A stretch of DNA of 64,000 nt from Ficedula albicollis (lineage: Eukaryota; Chordata; Aves; Passeriformes; Muscicapidae): positions 59,030,911 through 59,094,910 of the forward strand of contig NC_021677.1 in the NCBI RefSeq assembly GCF_000247815.1. The letters are read 5' to 3'. This document shows, piece by piece, positions 52,765-62,640 of this stretch. Position numbers and translations under genes: made by a program. The notes below the pieces were generated by a model. It did no database searches. It worked only from the letters and a program-made list of their open reading frames with translations, and was not told the DNA's origin. The first letter of the stretch is position 1; each line of letters opens with the position of its first letter.

Positions 52765-53645
52765 TTGGGTATGGTGGTGGCTGGTGGTTGGGAGATTCTA
52801 AGCACCCCGAGATTTGTATAATATAAACTCTTCAGACCATAAGGAGGGATGAGGAGTTGCACCCACTTCTCCTTCCATTGGACTTGGTAAATAACAGTGT
52901 AAATAATTCAGAGATAACTGTACCCAAAGCCTGTCTCACATTTCTGGACACATCTTCTCTGAATCTTCATTACCATGAACTGAATTTTCAGTTCCAGATT
53001 CTCCCTCTATAGCATTTTATCTTCTTTTTGCCAGGGTTGGGATTAAATGCACAGGATGGCATTTCTTGTTCGGACTCAGATGTTTATTAATTCTTATCTA
53101 TATTACATTCCCACAAACTGTGAGTTCCACAGCACTTCAAGCTGACAAGCTAAAAATGGAGCCATATCTCTCTCTCTACAAGATCTTTTAAGGAAAAATT
53201 GTCCAATTAAGAAATGACACCTAAATTATTTTTACTTTTAACCCAATAACTAAGCACCCGTGGCCCACAATGTGGATTTTTCTATTCAATTAAACAAAAT
53301 CACCTAGACCCATGAAGAAGAGGGTGAAGAAGGACTAAGCCTCCTCCTTAAAACCTCCATCTTGCTTTATACCTATTACTATATTCTAAAACCTTAAACT
53401 CTGCGTTTTCCACCATGTGGTATTGCACACTTCTATTCAAGCTGCACACCCATAATCCCAGTTTATCAGTCAATTTTGGAAGTCTTCTCCACAGCCTCAG
53501 GTCAAAAGCAGTGTTTTCTTGGGGGTCAGTGCCTGTCAGCAGAGTGTGTCTAAAATTCTCAGTTTCCAGAGTTCCAGCATTCCTCCTCACAGATTTATTA
53601 TTCCATGTTTTGCCCAACATTTGGAGATTGGACAATTCACGTTGC
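52765..53645 (-). mobile_element. LTR-containing insertion inside a CR1
   Basis: An 881-bp block between the two halves of one CR1, bounded on each side by the same 11 bases (tctccctggag). On the minus strand it contains an AATAAA signal (plus-strand 53083-53088) followed by 'catctgagtccgaacaagaa'. Upstream lies a U3-like region including 'aggaggaggcttagtccttc', which resembles a passerine retroviral LTR. I see no viral genes, so it would be a solo LTR or part of one. The edges are not the expected TG...CA, and 11 bp is long for a retroviral target duplication (usually 4-6), so the exact boundaries or mechanism are uncertain. Confidence 0.6.
52838..52905. repeat. Unnamed dispersed repeat, copy 3
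   Basis: 'cataaggagggatgaggagt' and 'tgcacccacttctccttcca' followed by 'ttggacttggtaaa' parallel copy 2 at 52147. This copy lies inside the LTR-containing insertion, so the family may be part of that retroviral element. Confidence 0.65.
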
Positions 53646-53735
53646 TCTCCCTGGAGCCTTCTCTTCTCCAGGCTGCAGCACTCCAGTTCTTTCAGCCTCT
53701 TTCCATGGGAGCAGTGCTCCAGCCCTAATGGCACA
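53646..53735 (-). mobile_element. CR1 LINE, second part, beyond the insertion
   Basis: Starts with the repeated 'tctccctggag' and continues as 'ccttctcttctccaggctgc', 'actccagttctttcagcctc' and 'gcagtgctccagcccta'. This is exactly the CR1 segment that should follow 52764. Similarity ends at about 53735, the 5' truncation point. Confidence 0.9.
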
Positions 53736-56216
53736 GTGGAAATTGTTTGGTTTTTTTAATTCCTCAGCCATGCTTGGCCCACAGTTTGACAGCAAAACCT
53801 TGGAGACCTTCCCCATCCCTTTGCTGGGCTGCAAATTTGAGCTGCAGTGCCATCTCCTCGTGCTCTGTTTGGGTGTAGAGTGGTGGAGTGGGGCTGATAA
53901 ACTGGGTTGTGAGTGTCAAAAAAAGATGGTTAAAGAGTTTTCCTCTGTTTTGTGCCAAGGGAGGGTACCCTGTCTGTGGGGCACGTTATATTTGGGGGGA
54001 AATGGAGATTAGCTGTGCCAAGCTGCAGGAGTTTACTGAAGCTGAAATCAGTGACAAATCAGCTAAAACAGGTTATCAAACCAAAAAAGAAGTTCTCATT
54101 GAGACATTTACACTGGAATAGCTTTATCCATGTAAGATCAATTATAATTAAATCACTATGTTTTGTTGGGATTTTTTTTTCACTCATTTATCTTGCAGTG
54201 AGACCAGCTGCACATTTCCCAGGGGTAGGATTGCTCAGCAGGAAATCAGATCCTCACTGAAACAAATGTCATCAGACATGTCTGGTTTGTGAGGATGGAG
54301 GTTGAATTTATTGAAAATCAGAAAGATTTGTGTGGAAGTCTTTGTATTAATTTTTAAAAACATTTTTAGTGGAGAGGGAGGAAACTGCTCAAGCAGCTTC
54401 TGCACTTCTGCCAAGGTGGGTCCTCTGTCTGCAGCTCGGTGCTGGCACTGCTTTTTGCTGTCACAAGATGTCCCTCCAAGACCACATAAAGCAGAACCTT
54501 CCACATTTCTACCTTGCAAAAGATGCTTTGGGTTGATCTTGGATTTCACATCTATAGGTGCCTGATTTCACTTACACAAAGACAAATGTGTATATATTTA
54601 TATTTAAATGTGCTGCTTCTTTTAGCAGAAGTCTCTAACAAGTCTGTGAGCACAAATATGTTCTCCTGAATTAACATATCATGGCAAGTATATAACGGAA
54701 CAATTTGAAATAAAAAAAGGTAATCATCATTTTCTAACTCATGGGAAAAGCCCCAAATCAATCATCCACTCTGAGCTTTCTTTAGAGATATTTTTATGCA
54801 ATTTTGCTTTAGTGTTCTGTTCCCTTTACACCACCTCCTGCAAGAAAGAGGATCTTGACCAGCAAATTCTTTCCTTTCTCCTTGACAGCAATTTACTCCT
54901 TTTTTCTTTCCTTTCTCATTGACAAAGAACCTTAGGCACAACCTTCTCTGTAAAGTAGTTTATTCAACAAGGCCAACTGATAAAATTTTGTGATCTGTTT
55001 GATATTTTTAAACAGTAATAGAATGAACAAGCATTAAAACTGGACATGACATCCAAATTCAGATTCATTGGCACCACCAGTAGCAAATTGGAACTGCTTT
55101 TGCTTCTGAGTGTCTGAGGGGATGACTCAGAATTGGCAGTGAGGAAAGCCAAATGATCTAATTTGGGTGTAGGGATTTCTGCTTGATTGGAAAGCACTCC
55201 TATCTTACCAGAAGGGAATTATTGTACAATTCAACACCTTGGCCCTTTCTAGGTAACTGAATCATCTCAGAGTGACCTGCTCTGGCAGCCTCAAATCTGA
55301 GTGCCTAATATTCTTAATCCCTTTAGCTGCAGCAAACATACAGGGCAGCATTACAATATTAATCATTAACTCAGCTCATTATAAGCTTGCTAATGTTACT
55401 GCTAGATAATCTTGTGGTGGTTTTTAAAGCCATTAAAATATATATTTGCATGTAGAGTATTTTTAAAATGTCTGGCAGCAGTTGCTAGGTTTCTCTTTCA
55501 ATGTAAAGGATTTTCAAACCTGTCTCAGACTGAATTAATCACTCTGAGTGTTATCTTTCACCTTCTGCTGTGGCACATTCTGCTCTAATTCTCCTAATGC
55601 CTTTTACTATAATTTGAAATAATTTCATAGCAGTGAAAGCAACTGTTTAAGTGCTGAGGGTGCTTTGCTGCTGTATATTTACTTTTGAAATGGTCCTTGT
55701 ACTTCTGCTGACTGCCATGGAAACTTTTGAAACTGATATTCTCCAGATTCTCTGTGTGTCACAGATGTGTTTCTGTCTCTGCCTTCTACTGGTGCTGATA
55801 TTTGATGGTTTCACTGACATTGCTAAGCATTCATCCTTGTATTTTTTTTGTAGAAGGGTCCCCCATCCTTAAAGAAATACTGTTTGGAATCTATATGTGG
55901 TTTTTTGTCTGCTTCTGCTTTGTACCACTGGACTATTTCTGACTGTGTCATTTATTACTCCAAGTGCTTCTGGAATCACCTCTGCAAACCAGTGTGTGTT
56001 TAGATGAAATGTCAGATTAAATGGCAAGAAGCAGTCATGATAGAGCTCATGTAAATGTTTAAGAGAGATTTCATTTCAGAAACTGGCCTATCTGTGCCTT
56101 AGCCTTAATAGAACTGTCATCATTTAGCTTTAAGTATTAGGTAAGATATATGAGACAGTTTTTGGATTGGATATTTTTTCCCTAATAATTTTAGCAGTAG
56201 AAATATTTTGATATAA
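53736..56216. other. Non-coding unique DNA, no gene seen
   Basis: No recognised repeat. A stretch at 55320-55460 has several ATTAAT-like cores and resembles conserved non-coding DNA by texture only. Open frames at 53605-54260 overlap each other in several registers and have no domain. Confidence 0.5.
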
Positions 56217-56374
56217 ATATGGCTGTGTCTTATAAATGTTTAAAATAATACACTTACAGACACTCCCTGGTAATGTCAGCCCTTCAGGATATGGCTGTGT
56301 CTTATAAATGTTTAAAATAACATACTTACAGACACCACCTGGTAATGTCAGCCCTTCAGATGTCAGCCCTTCAG
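56217..56374. repeat. Tandem duplication, two 72-bp units plus a 15-bp extra
   Basis: 'atatggctgtgtcttataaa' at 56217 recurs at 56289 with an offset of 72. The copies differ at a few bases (atacac/catact, actccc/accacc). The second copy is followed by an extra 15-bp repeat of its own end (atgtcagcccttcag). Confidence 0.93.
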
Positions 56375-56439
56375 GTGTGATTGGAAGCAGGAGAAGCAGA
56401 GGCAACAGTTGGAAAACTGGTAACTTACACTGATGCCTC

Positions 56440-56920
56440 CATCTAATAAGGCAGAATCCTTATTCCCACTAAGGCTGAGAAAATTATTACTGAAGCTGAG
56501 CCTTGGAGTGGCTACCTGAAATAGAGACTAGACTAAATTAAGAGTACAAAAGCAGGTATTTATTGAGGGCCTTCACTAGGTTCACCTTGGGCAGTCAGAA
56601 GCCTCTGAGGGGTTACACCCAACATGGACAGCAGTCACAAGTTTTTCCTACAGTTAAAAGTTTGGTCCTTTTACATATCAGGGGTTAAACCTCAATTACA
56701 GTTTCAGGGAATGAAGTAATTTACTCCAAGTTTACTCTCCCAATTCACTGTTGTTTGCATCTTTCAGGGCCTGAGACAATGAGGTGTCCTTGATTATCAG
56801 ACTTAGAAATTGTTTTGTCTGGATAAAATGGGAGAACAATAGTTGACATGTTATGGAGTTTTAGAGTTATACACTACAGCAATAGAGGATCTGAAAAATA
56901 TAAAAGCTAAGTCCTAAGGC
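56440..56920 (-). mobile_element. Probable retroviral LTR fragment
   Basis: On the minus strand an AATAAA signal (plus-strand 56559-56564) lies in 'ggccctcaataaatacctgc'. It is preceded by a U3-like region including the reverse of 'ccaacatggacagcagtcac', 'tggtccttttacatatcagg' and 'aatagttgacatgttatgga'. This combination resembles a passerine endogenous retrovirus LTR that I recognise only in outline. No viral gene is visible. Boundaries are approximate, and the right flank to about 57260 may belong to the same element. Confidence 0.5.
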
Positions 56921-59063
56921 ACCAAAACAAGACTTTGAGGGTTTGATGCAGGAGTGAGGATGCATTGAGTGTATTCACAAGAGTCCCATGAGCCACAGGC
57001 ATGAATGTGGTCAGGACAGGAGAGCACTTGCTTGGTTTTGGCCCTGCCAAAAATAAATATTATTTAGGGAGCACTGTGGCAGGTTCCCAACCTAGTTACA
57101 GCCTCAACTTCAGGATTCAATGGGGTAGAAGTGCTCAGTGTCAAGTCTGTCACTTGCCCACGTGGAATGGGGCTGCTTCTTGTGTATCTGCAAAAGCACA
57201 CAGGAAGGCTGAGTTATCTCAGGTTATTTTGGGTATAGCTTTTTTGAGTCTGTAAGGAGCTTAAACTCCCTCCCCCTGAACAAACCAAAAAACCTTCACT
57301 AGTGCTTCTCAAAACAATAGGTAAGACATCACTTACAGAATGTTTTATTATTGCAGTAACTTCTTCAGCCAGCTCTGGGCTGGGTGTCGTGCTCACAGAG
57401 AGAAATGAGATCAGCATTGATCTATAAATTAGCAGTTGCCTAGTGACTCATGGTCTTGGCATGCTTGCCTTATGCAAACAAAAAATATCACTAAGCAGTA
57501 ATGGATGCATGCCAATTTTTTTGTTAGGGTTACTGTCCCAGAGCTCACAGCAATTTTTGACATAAATTTTTACAGGGAGAGTAGCTTGAAAATGGGAAAC
57601 GTTGATGGAAGCAGGGAATTGTTCAGGAACTGTCAGCTAGGTAGCTACAGAGGAATGTTGCTATAAACAGACTGCAAGGGGAAAAGAATACACACACACA
57701 AATTAAGAACCCAAATGTATGAATAAAAACAGTGTAGAAAAAAATATAATTTTCAGGGCACAAGTTAATTATGTAAAAAATTGACTTAAAAGCATATCTC
57801 AAAATGGGGAATAATAATGTTAATGATTATTGATCAATTTAATAAAGCTATCTAATCATCCTATTGACCATCCAAATAGGAGCATAGGTCTCTTCCAATT
57901 AAATCTGCAAACAGCACAGACTTGTTGAGTAGTAAGCAATGATGTTACACCCACAAAATTATTTGAATTACGATTTGAATTTGAATTTACAATGAAAAGC
58001 TGATGGCCCAGCAATATACACTTCAATAGAGCTAAAACACTGACACACCAGGTGTGTATGGGCTACAGCTGCACGATGGGCATTCCCATCTTGGAATGCT
58101 TTGGCTCAGAAAAGGGATAAAGGGCAAACACAGCAAAGTGCTTCAGCCTGAGCTCCTGCTGAACTGCTGTACTTAAATTAACCAACATGATCCATGGGCT
58201 TATCAAGTAGATGAAGACAGAGAAAAGGCCCAAAGAAGGGATTTTTCTTTGGTATGCAGCACTCATAAAACAGCCCCTGTGATGGTGTGTTCATTTAGTT
58301 TGTCTGAGATCCAGAAAAGGAGGCCAAAGGCTTGGCTATGAACTGGAAACCAAACCTGATTGTTCCCTGCTGACAGACCCTCACTGGTGGATGCTGAAAT
58401 GAACTGAATAGGAGCATATAAAAAGCTACAGAAAATTACAGCTGGTAGCAGAGTGCTTTTCTGACAAGGAAAGGTTCAGCAATGTCCAGCCACTGCAGTT
58501 TCAGTTGGCCAGTGTACTGTAAAATGCATGTGAACTATTGTCAGCATCAATGGGGCTGTGCTGTGTCAGTGCTGAATCCCCCTGCACCGTTAATCTCAGC
58601 AGGATCAGCTTAGAAATCAGCACCTGTGAAACTTCATCCTGCTATTTTCATGGACAGTCTGGAAAAAGAAGTGCAAAATAATGTTTTTCACTAATTTCAG
58701 CTTTATCCTTCCTTGTAATTTATCAATGATATCAAATGCACTAAAGCCTTTAGAGAATACAATTTATATTTTTCAAACCCTATGAATGATGAAGTCAATA
58801 ATTTCTCTAAGAGGGGGAAACAAAATTCTCCAAGCTTTCTAAAGAGGATCTGCATATATAGGAATTTGAGTGTGCTTCTCATCTTAGTGTGAAGAACATT
58901 TCCAATTTTTATAAAAGAAGAAACTGTGCTTGCACCAGTACTTTGAAAATTATTGCCATCCTTGTCTCCATCCTTTTCATCTTTCTTTTCATCTGAGGCC
59001 TGAACAAGATTCACTGGAACAAAAGTAAATCTTCCATGGGACACGGTGCCATTGCAGACTTGT
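56921..59063. other. Non-coding DNA, no gene seen
   Basis: The left 300 bp may continue the LTR element. The remainder is AT-rich unique DNA without domains or RNA genes. Confidence 0.5.
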
Positions 59064-59312
59064 GAATCATGGAACCATGGAATGATTTGGGTTGGAAGGG
59101 TCCTTGAAGATTATCCCATCCCAGCCCCCTGCCATGGGCAGGGACACATTCCACCAGAGTAAATTGCAATGATTTGGGTTGGAAGGGTCCTTGAAGATTA
59201 TCCCATCCCAGCCCCCTGCCATGGGCAGGGACACATTCCACCAGAGTAAATTGCTCCAAATCCCATCCCACTTGGCCTTGGACATGGACATTTCCAGGGA
59301 TGGGGCATCCCC
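59064..59312 (-). mobile_element. CR1 LINE 3' end with internal duplication
   Basis: An antisense CR1: tail-derived 'gaatcatggaaccatggaat', then 'gatttgggttggaagggtcc', 'ccctgccatgggcagggaca' and, after the duplication, 'tccaaatcccatcccacttg' and 'tttccagggatggggcatcc'. The first 87 bp of the 3' region are present twice. Confidence 0.95.
59081..59254. repeat. Perfect tandem duplication, two 87-bp units, inside CR1
   Basis: 59081-59167 and 59168-59254 are identical base for base when read side by side, both ending 'ccaccagagtaaattgc'. Other CR1 copies in this window have this segment once, so the duplication happened after insertion and recently. The unit is 29 codons long, which makes an accidental minus-strand frame show a repeated peptide. 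Confidence 0.97.
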
Positions 59313-61458
59313 AAAAGACTTTAATTTTGGCCCTCATTTGCAGTCTCTGTGCCCTCCTGTAGTTCCACTGAATCCCATGGAGTGATGCCAGTTTTTGGAG
59401 ACTGGATTCTGGTCATACTCTTCCCTGGTTTTGGTTTTATCTACACACAGAACATGAAACCCAACTGTCAGAGGAGGTGTGAAGAATCATTTCAGTCTTA
59501 TGAGGCATCCTTATGAATAATCCTTTCCCAGATCCTAGACACACCAGGATCAAGAGCCCCTGCTCCAGGGTGGCAGGGAGAGGCAAACAAAAGCCAGGAG
59601 AGTTCTTGAGCAAATGCTGCAGTCACACTGCAATGGCACCTACCAGAGAATCCTAGGAAATGTGAACGTCAAAAAAATCAGCATTGAAAATTTTGTTTAT
59701 CATTTATGGCAAAAGAATGACTCTTGAGAACAACAGAGAAGTGCAGTGAGGAATTCTCACCCGAGGAATTCTTTTCCTGCATTCTTCCATGGTGAGCAGC
59801 ACATCTCTGCCTCTCTGAGGCACAGTGGAAATTTAAAACCTGCAGGACTGGAATAAGTGCCCTCAGCTTTCCAGGATGAAATAATACATTAATAGTTCTG
59901 TCTGTATGGAAAAAAAAAACTGCCCAAGCCCCATTATCTCCTTCTGGCAGAAATTATGAGAAAAGCACTCGAGATCTGATATCAGCAAATCTTCCTTGAG
60001 CTATTTGTATCTTTTAATGAAGAGAACTCCTGATGTGATTTGCAGAACAAGAATACTTTAAATCATTGTTTTGAGCATGTAATGGACTCCTCCATAACCA
60101 GCTTAAGGAAATCATTAAAAGAACATTTTTATTTCTCTTGTATTTCTTTTTTTTCATTAATATTTTTGGACTGCATTAGAGAAACAAGGCTAGCAAGCCA
60201 CTTGGGAAAGCATTTGTCCAAAGACAAATGGCAGAGAAAGTTATTGAATGCAAGAGAAAATACTGGTATTCTCAATAACCCTTTGATGTTACATTAACTT
60301 GTAGATTTTCTGTAGGAGAGCAAGAACTTGGAAGTTCCAAAGTCTCATCTGACTGTGTCAGCTCCCTGAATTAATTGTGCAAATTTGTTTTCCTTTATGT
60401 TGCCCAAGAAATACATTTCTTGTTCAAAGTCATTTGCTGAAGATTGACAGCAGGAAATGGAATTAATTTGATTTTTGACTTATAATTGTGATAGAGGGGA
60501 ACCGCCCCAATTTAGAGTTTTGAACAGCTTAATATGTCAAAACCCTTCAAAATATAAATATTGAAAACATTTAAAACATAAGGCTATTTTTGAAATAGTC
60601 TAACAGGAAATCATATTTCGCTGTCACCAGGTCCCCACTGTAAAATAGTTATAACACAGTCTAAAGAACTCGAAATTACTAGAAATGTAGAATTAATAAC
60701 TTAAGTTAATATTGTGAATGAATAAATTAATGCAATATCCTGAGGGCTGCTAAACAATGTTATAATCTAGACAAAGGAAGACTGAGAGATGATCAGCTTG
60801 TTTTACTATAAAACAACTCTACTTTTTAAAGTAGAAATGAAGGGTCTCTCTTTGTGTTATAGTTAATTTGGGGGAAAAAAAAAAAAAGAAAGTGAAGAAT
60901 TGCAGCCCAGTTCTGAGGACCACAATTGATGTATTTCTTTTGAAAAGGAGCAGCAAAAATGCGTCTTTGATTCCTCTTGTATAGCCATAGGTAAAAATAT
61001 TCCAGGAAGAAAGGATTATGCATGACTTTCTCTTCTGAACTGACAGCCTTGATATTGCCAAGGCAAAGGAGAATTCTGAGAAGCCCAAGTGGCTGAGTCC
61101 ATCTGAAATATGGAATGATTTCATCAGGAGAGGTGTCAGCCAGTGGAGCCCTGAGTGTCAAGAGTCCTGACAACTCTCCTCATTTGCTCTGGGAGGGGGA
61201 TTATTATTCCAAAAGTGTGGCTGAAAGGCTGTACTCACATTTCTAGGAAATTATTTTAGCAATATAATACACCAGTCTTCCTGGGCATAATACAGAAAGA
61301 TAGATACTAGGGCTCAGGACACTGCAGTGTTTAATTTTTGGAGTGAAGATAATGATGTTCTCTGATGCTTCTGTTGTGTGTGGGACATCTGATGTTGAAA
61401 TATTCATGTACACACATTTTCCAGACCTTCATCTTACCACTTCTCTCATTATTTATGA
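59313..61458. other. Non-coding unique DNA, no gene seen
   Basis: AT-rich unique DNA with A runs near 59910 and 60880. No gene or repeat family recognised. Confidence 0.5.
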
Positions 61459-61534
61459 GAAAATAGAATAGAAGAGAATGATAGAATAAAATAATTTAAA
61501 AGATAGAATATGATAGAGTGATAGAATGAAATCA
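61459..61534. repeat. Expanded degenerate ATAGAAT tail of a CR1
   Basis: About eight imperfect 'atagaat'/'agaatag'/'tagaata' words in a row directly adjoin an antisense CR1. CR1 copies normally carry two or three short tail repeats, so this is an expanded and decayed tail. Confidence 0.8.
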
Positions 61535-61755
61535 TAAAAAAAATAATTGGAAAAGACCTTCAAAATCATCAAGCTTCAACTCCCACTAAACCATATCATG
61601 ACTAGATATACTCACTTTTTGAACACTTCCAGAAAGGCAACACTTCCAGAACAGCCTGTTCCAATGCTTAACCAAGTGAAGAAATTTTTTCTAATATCCA
61701 ACATGAACCTTTCTTGGTGCAGCTCGAGGCCATTTCCCCTTGTACTATCAAGAAT
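61535..61755 (-). mobile_element. CR1 LINE 3' fragment
   Basis: 'aattggaaaagaccttcaaa', 'atcatcaagcttcaactccc', 'acttccagaacagcctgttc', 'caatgcttaaccaagtgaag' and 'tctaatatccaacatgaacc' followed by 'ccatttccccttgtacta' form a diverged antisense CR1 of an older subfamily than the 59-kb copy. Confidence 0.9.
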
Positions 61756-61832
61756 CAGACCTGGACCTGGATTTCTTGTGTTCTTTTAGATGCAACTGGA
61801 AAAAGAGCAGAAACCAAACATCAACACCATCA

Positions 61833-61833
<1 letters not shown>

Positions 61834-61869
<36 letters not shown>
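61834..61869. repeat. Poly-A tract of 36
   Basis: An uninterrupted run of 36 A, the longest homopolymer in the window. It gives false Lys-rich frames. The length in the assembly may be unreliable. Confidence 0.95.
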
Positions 61870-61872
<3 letters not shown>

Positions 61873-61974
61873 TGCAGAAAAAGCAAAACTCACACATGAG
61901 CTCCACTTGGCCTAATGCCAGTCCCTATTTATTCCCAGAGTGGGGTAAGTCGTGGGTGTGAGTCTCAGTAGGGA

Positions 61975-62365
61975 ATTTCCAGCCAGTACAATGAAGAGGA
62001 GAATTTCTCTGTTGGAAGAAACACGAATGCTGACAGCATCAGGTGCTTGGCTTCCTGCAGGAGAAGGGAAATGTGGCTCCCCAGAATGCTGGCTGTAGTA
62101 CAGCACCATATTCTTGAGCACATCTTGGACCAGCTGTGCTTCAAATTGTTTATTTCACTAAACTAAACTCGTTACATAAAAACCAGCGGGGCAGTGTTGC
62201 ATTTTGGCTCTAGGAGCGGCAGAAAGGATAGTGCAATATAGTTCTTGATATAATGGAGAAGGAAAAGAGAGCTCTATTTAAAGAAACACTACACATATAC
62301 AGGGTAGCTCGTGCAAAACAGAATAGAAAAGGCTCATTGGTCCAAGGAGGCAACACCTCTTTGAA
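61975..62365 (-). mobile_element. Possible retroviral LTR
   Basis: Read on the minus strand, promoter-like signals come in LTR order: a CCAAT box (plus 62336-62340), a TATA-like 'ctttaaatagagc' (plus 62271-62283) about 55 bp further on, and AATAAA (plus 62149-62154) some 120 bp later. Several CpGs (near 62169, 62188, 62215, 62310) stand out from the background. A minus-strand frame of 82 codons (62386-62634) lies just upstream and is unrecognised. No matching second LTR is seen. This is an inference from signal order. Confidence 0.4.
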
Positions 62366-62640
62366 AACATGCTTTCCTGCAAACATCACATCTCCAGCAG
62401 GTGTTTAATCATTGTTACGATTTCTTGAGGTACCCAAGGCTTCAAGGCTGCTTTTTCCCTGGTCCCAGCAGTATCCAACAACAGAGCAGCACTAACAAAG
62501 GCTGGTTTGCCATGGACAGCAACACTCATGTGAGCCAAGTGCCTTCTGGGGGTAGGAGGGACAGCAGACTTAATGAATTCAGCTGATGAGACTTTCCTCT
62601 TGGTTGTGCTTCCCACAGACCAAATTAATTCCAATAGCTG

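Noticed and set aside
59011..59337. Frame with a repeated 29-residue peptide
   Set aside because: It is explained by the 87-bp duplication inside CR1, with no protein function implied.
61714..61961. Lysine-run frames
   Set aside because: They are produced by the 36-base poly-A tract.
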